Assembly: GCA_023228465.1 (NCBI GenBank) | Contig: JALOBC010000032.1 | Span: 1 to 34,276, forward strand | Length of the DNA: 34,276 bases | DNA from: Dokdonella sp. | GTDB taxonomy: Bacteria > Pseudomonadota > Gammaproteobacteria > Xanthomonadales > Rhodanobacteraceae | Direction of reading: 5' to 3' | Shown: positions 32,508-34,276 of the stretch, piece by piece | Numbering within the stretch: the stretch's first letter is position 1 | How the letters are laid out: every line of letters starts with the position of its first letter | Translations under genes and position numbers: made by a program | The notes under the pieces: generated by a model | The model's input: the letters and a program-made list of their open reading frames with translations, nothing else | Told to the model about the DNA's origin: nothing | The model's database searches: none

Positions 32508-33784
32508 TCGTCCTGGCGATCCTTGGCCTGATCGTGCTGGCAGCGATCGGCGCGCCGCTGTTCGCCATCATCGCGGCGATCGCGCTGCTCGGCTTCCAGG
32601 CCTCGGGGCAGGAGGGGGTCGTGGTGGCGGTGGAGTTCTACCGCCTGGCCGACATGCCGGCGCTGATCGCCATCCCGCTGTTCACGCTGGCCGGCTACCT
32701 GCTGGCCGAAAGCCAGGCGCCGCAACGTCTGGTGCGCATGACCAATGCGCTGCTCGGCTGGCTGCCGGGCGGCCTGGCCATCGTCGCGGTACTCGCCTGC
32801 GCCATGTTCACCGCCTTCACCGGTGCAACCGGTGTCACCATCGTCGCCCTGGGCGCGGTGCTGTTTCCGGCGCTCGTGCAGCAGAAGTACGGCGAGAAGT
32901 TCTCGCTCGGCCTGCTGACCGCCTCGGGCAGCCTCGGGCTGATCCTCGTGCCCTCGATGCCACTGATCCTCTACGGCGTGGTCGCCCAGCAGTTCCACAC
33001 CACGCCGCCCGTCACCATCGACGCGCTGTTCATCGCCGGCATCCTGCCGTGCCTGCTGATGGTCGTCCTGTTCGGCATCTACAGCGTCTGGCATGCACGC
33101 GGTGTCGGCGTGCCGCGTGACCTGGTCAGCGGCCGTGAACTCCTCGCCGCCGTGCGCGGCGCGGCCTGGGAGATCCCGCTGCCGTTCGTCATCCTCGGCG
33201 GCATCTATTCGGGCAAGCTGGCCGCGTCCGAGGCGGCCGCCGCGACCGCGCTGTACGTGCTGATCGTGACGGTGCTGATCCGACGCGAGATTCCGCTCGC
33301 CAAACTGCCGGCGATTGCCCGCGAATCCATGCTCCTGGTCGGCGCAATCCTGATCATCCTCGGCTGCTCGCTGGCGCTCACCAACTGGCTGATCGATGCC
33401 GAGGTGCCCGAGCGTCTGTTCGGCGCCATCCAGCAGCACATCGCCAGCAAGGCGGTTTTCCTGCTGGTGCTCAATGCCTTCCTGCTGGTGTTCGGCATGC
33501 TGCTCGAAGGGTTTCCCGCCATCATCATCCTGGTGCCGCTGGCCCTGCCGGTCGCGCTCAACTACGGCATCGATCCGGTACACCTGGGCATCCTGTTCCT
33601 GGCCAACCTGCAGCTCGGCATCTTCCTGCCGCCGGTGGGCATGAACCTGTTCATCGCCAGCATGCGGTTCGACCGGCCGATCCTGACCCTGGTGCGCGCC
33701 AGCGCGCCGTTCGCGCTGATCATGCTGGTGGCGGTACTGGTCATCACCTACTGGCCGGAGCTGTCCCTGGTCCTGGTGCGCTGA
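32504..33784 (+). CDS. TRAP transporter large permease, DctM type
   Basis: A 426-residue membrane protein with about 12 helices that carries out sodium-coupled import of the ligand delivered by the receptor. Typical DctM phrases: RLADMPALIAIPLFTLAGYLLAES, FTAFTGATGVTIVALGAVLFPAL, LLTASGSLGLILVPSMPLILYG, and the C-terminal LEGFPAIIILVPLALPVAL...HLGILFLANLQLGIFLPPVGMNLFI. The start is GTG 32504, overlapping DctQ. Its stop overlaps the truC ATG (TGATG), so truC probably belongs to the same transcript. Confidence 0.95.
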   Translation: MIVLAILGLIVLAAIGAPLFAIIAAIALLGFQASGQEGVVVAVEFYRLADMPALIAIPLFTLAGYLLAESQAPQRLVRMTNALLGWLPGGLAIVAVLACAMFTAFTGATGVTIVALGAVLFPALVQQKYGEKFSLGLLTASGSLGLILVPSMPLILYGVVAQQFHTTPPVTIDALFIAGILPCLLMVVLFGIYSVWHARGVGVPRDLVSGRELLAAVRGAAWEIPLPFVILGGIYSGKLAASEAAAATALYVLIVTVLIRREIPLAKLPAIARESMLLVGAILIILGCSLALTNWLIDAEVPERLFGAIQQHIASKAVFLLVLNAFLLVFGMLLEGFPAIIILVPLALPVALNYGIDPVHLGILFLANLQLGIFLPPVGMNLFIASMRFDRPILTLVRASAPFALIMLVAVLVITYWPELSLVLVR

Positions 33785-34276
33785 TGAGTGTTCAGGGAAC
33801 TGGCACGGCCGCGCCGGCGCCGGCCGCGATCGAGATCCTGCACATCGACGCGCACCTGCTGGCCGTCAACAAGCCGGCAGGCATCGCCGTACATCGCAGC
33901 CGGCTGGTCGGCAGCGACGACGACTACCTGATCGACCGCCTGCGCCTGCAGGTGGATGGACCGCTGCACGCCGTGCATCGGCTGGATCGCGCGACCACCG
34001 GCGTGCTGCTGATCGCGCGCGCGCCTGGCATCGCCGCCGAGCTCGGTCGCCAGATGATGGCGCGCAGCGTGGTCAAGACCTACCTGGCCGTGGTCCGCGG
34101 CTGGCCGGCAGAAGAAGGGGTGATCGATTACCCGCTGAGCGGCGCCCGCCTGCGCGGTGCAGCCCGACCGGCCGTGACGCGCTGGCGGCGCCTGGCCGTG
34201 GCCGAAGTCCCGATCGCCATCGGCAAGTATCCGCAGCAGCGCTATGCTCTGCTCGAGGTCACGCCGGAAACCGGCC
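33784..34276 (+). CDS. truC: tRNA pseudouridine(65) synthase TruC (partial, cut by window end)
   Basis: RluA-family enzyme that converts U65 in some tRNAs to pseudouridine. The visible 164 residues include LAVNKPAGIAVHRS near 26-39 and the catalytic HRLDRATTGVLL (Asp 68), then TYLAVVRGWPAEEGVIDYPL and the PAVTRWRRLAVAEVPIAIGKYPQQRYALLEVTPETG stretch, which follows E. coli TruC closely and separates it from RluA, RluC and RluD. No S4 domain precedes the catalytic part, also as in TruC. The C-terminal third lies outside the window. ATG 33784 overlaps the DctM stop. Confidence 0.88.
   Translation, partial: MSVQGTGTAAPAPAAIEILHIDAHLLAVNKPAGIAVHRSRLVGSDDDYLIDRLRLQVDGPLHAVHRLDRATTGVLLIARAPGIAAELGRQMMARSVVKTYLAVVRGWPAEEGVIDYPLSGARLRGAARPAVTRWRRLAVAEVPIAIGKYPQQRYALLEVTPETG

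Noticed and set aside
1-34276. CRISPR arrays, tRNA or rRNA genes, insertion sequences, prophage genes
   Set aside because: No regularly spaced repeats, tRNA-like folds, transposase or phage motifs were recognised on either strand.

Overview
The window is GC-rich (mostly about 65-70% by eye), densely packed chromosomal DNA from a gammaproteobacterium, most likely of the Xanthomonadales/Lysobacterales. The pointers are the cmk-rpsA-ihfB-lapA-lapB order followed directly by polysaccharide genes and galU, the rlmN-pilF-rodZ-yfgM-bamB-der order, a PsrA-type fatty-acid regulator, and secreted proteins of a type common in Lysobacter and Xanthomonas relatives. Lineage is inferred from gene content only. 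No rRNA, tRNA, insertion sequence, phage gene or CRISPR array was recognised.

Layout. (1) 1-3657: an accessory-looking secreted-protein cassette. It holds a reprolysin-like zinc metalloprotease whose signal peptide lies in a different frame (an apparent one-base frameshift) and two tandem paralogous secreted cysteine-containing proteins of unknown function. The protease gene is clearly more AT-rich than the rest. (2) 3898-8298: housekeeping block cmk, rpsA, ihfB, lapA, lapB, with structured RNA elements before rpsA and ihfB. (3) 8303-12137: surface polysaccharide precursor genes (WecA-type phosphoglycosyltransferase, a UDP-sugar 4,6-dehydratase with an SMK-type site, galU), overlapping or tightly spaced. 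(4) 12172-14005: two poorly characterised envelope proteins, divergently transcribed, and a CsaA-like protein.

(5) 14072-18507, minus strand: fatty-acid beta-oxidation genes psrA, a FadN-type hydratase/dehydrogenase and fadA. A perfect 16-bp PsrA-type palindrome abuts the -10 box of the psrA promoter, so self-repression is the simplest reading. (6) 18728-25741: ndk, rlmN, pilF, rodZ, yfgM, bamB and der, covering nucleotide balance, rRNA/tRNA methylation, pili, cell shape, outer-membrane assembly and ribosome assembly. (7) 25755-28690: molybdenum-cofactor genes mobA, moeA and a rhodanese-ThiF protein. (8) 28717-29964: a DUF1244 gene divergent from folD. (9) 30013-34276: a complete TatT-associated TRAP transporter (TatT lipoprotein, DctP-like receptor, DctQ, DctM) with stop/start overlaps between its last three genes, running into truC, which is cut by the window end.

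The least explained parts are the two paralogous secreted proteins with their protease neighbour, the compact psrA promoter/operator, the REP-like palindrome between fadN and fadA, and the TRAP receptor that carries Trp where most DctP proteins have the carboxylate-binding Arg.
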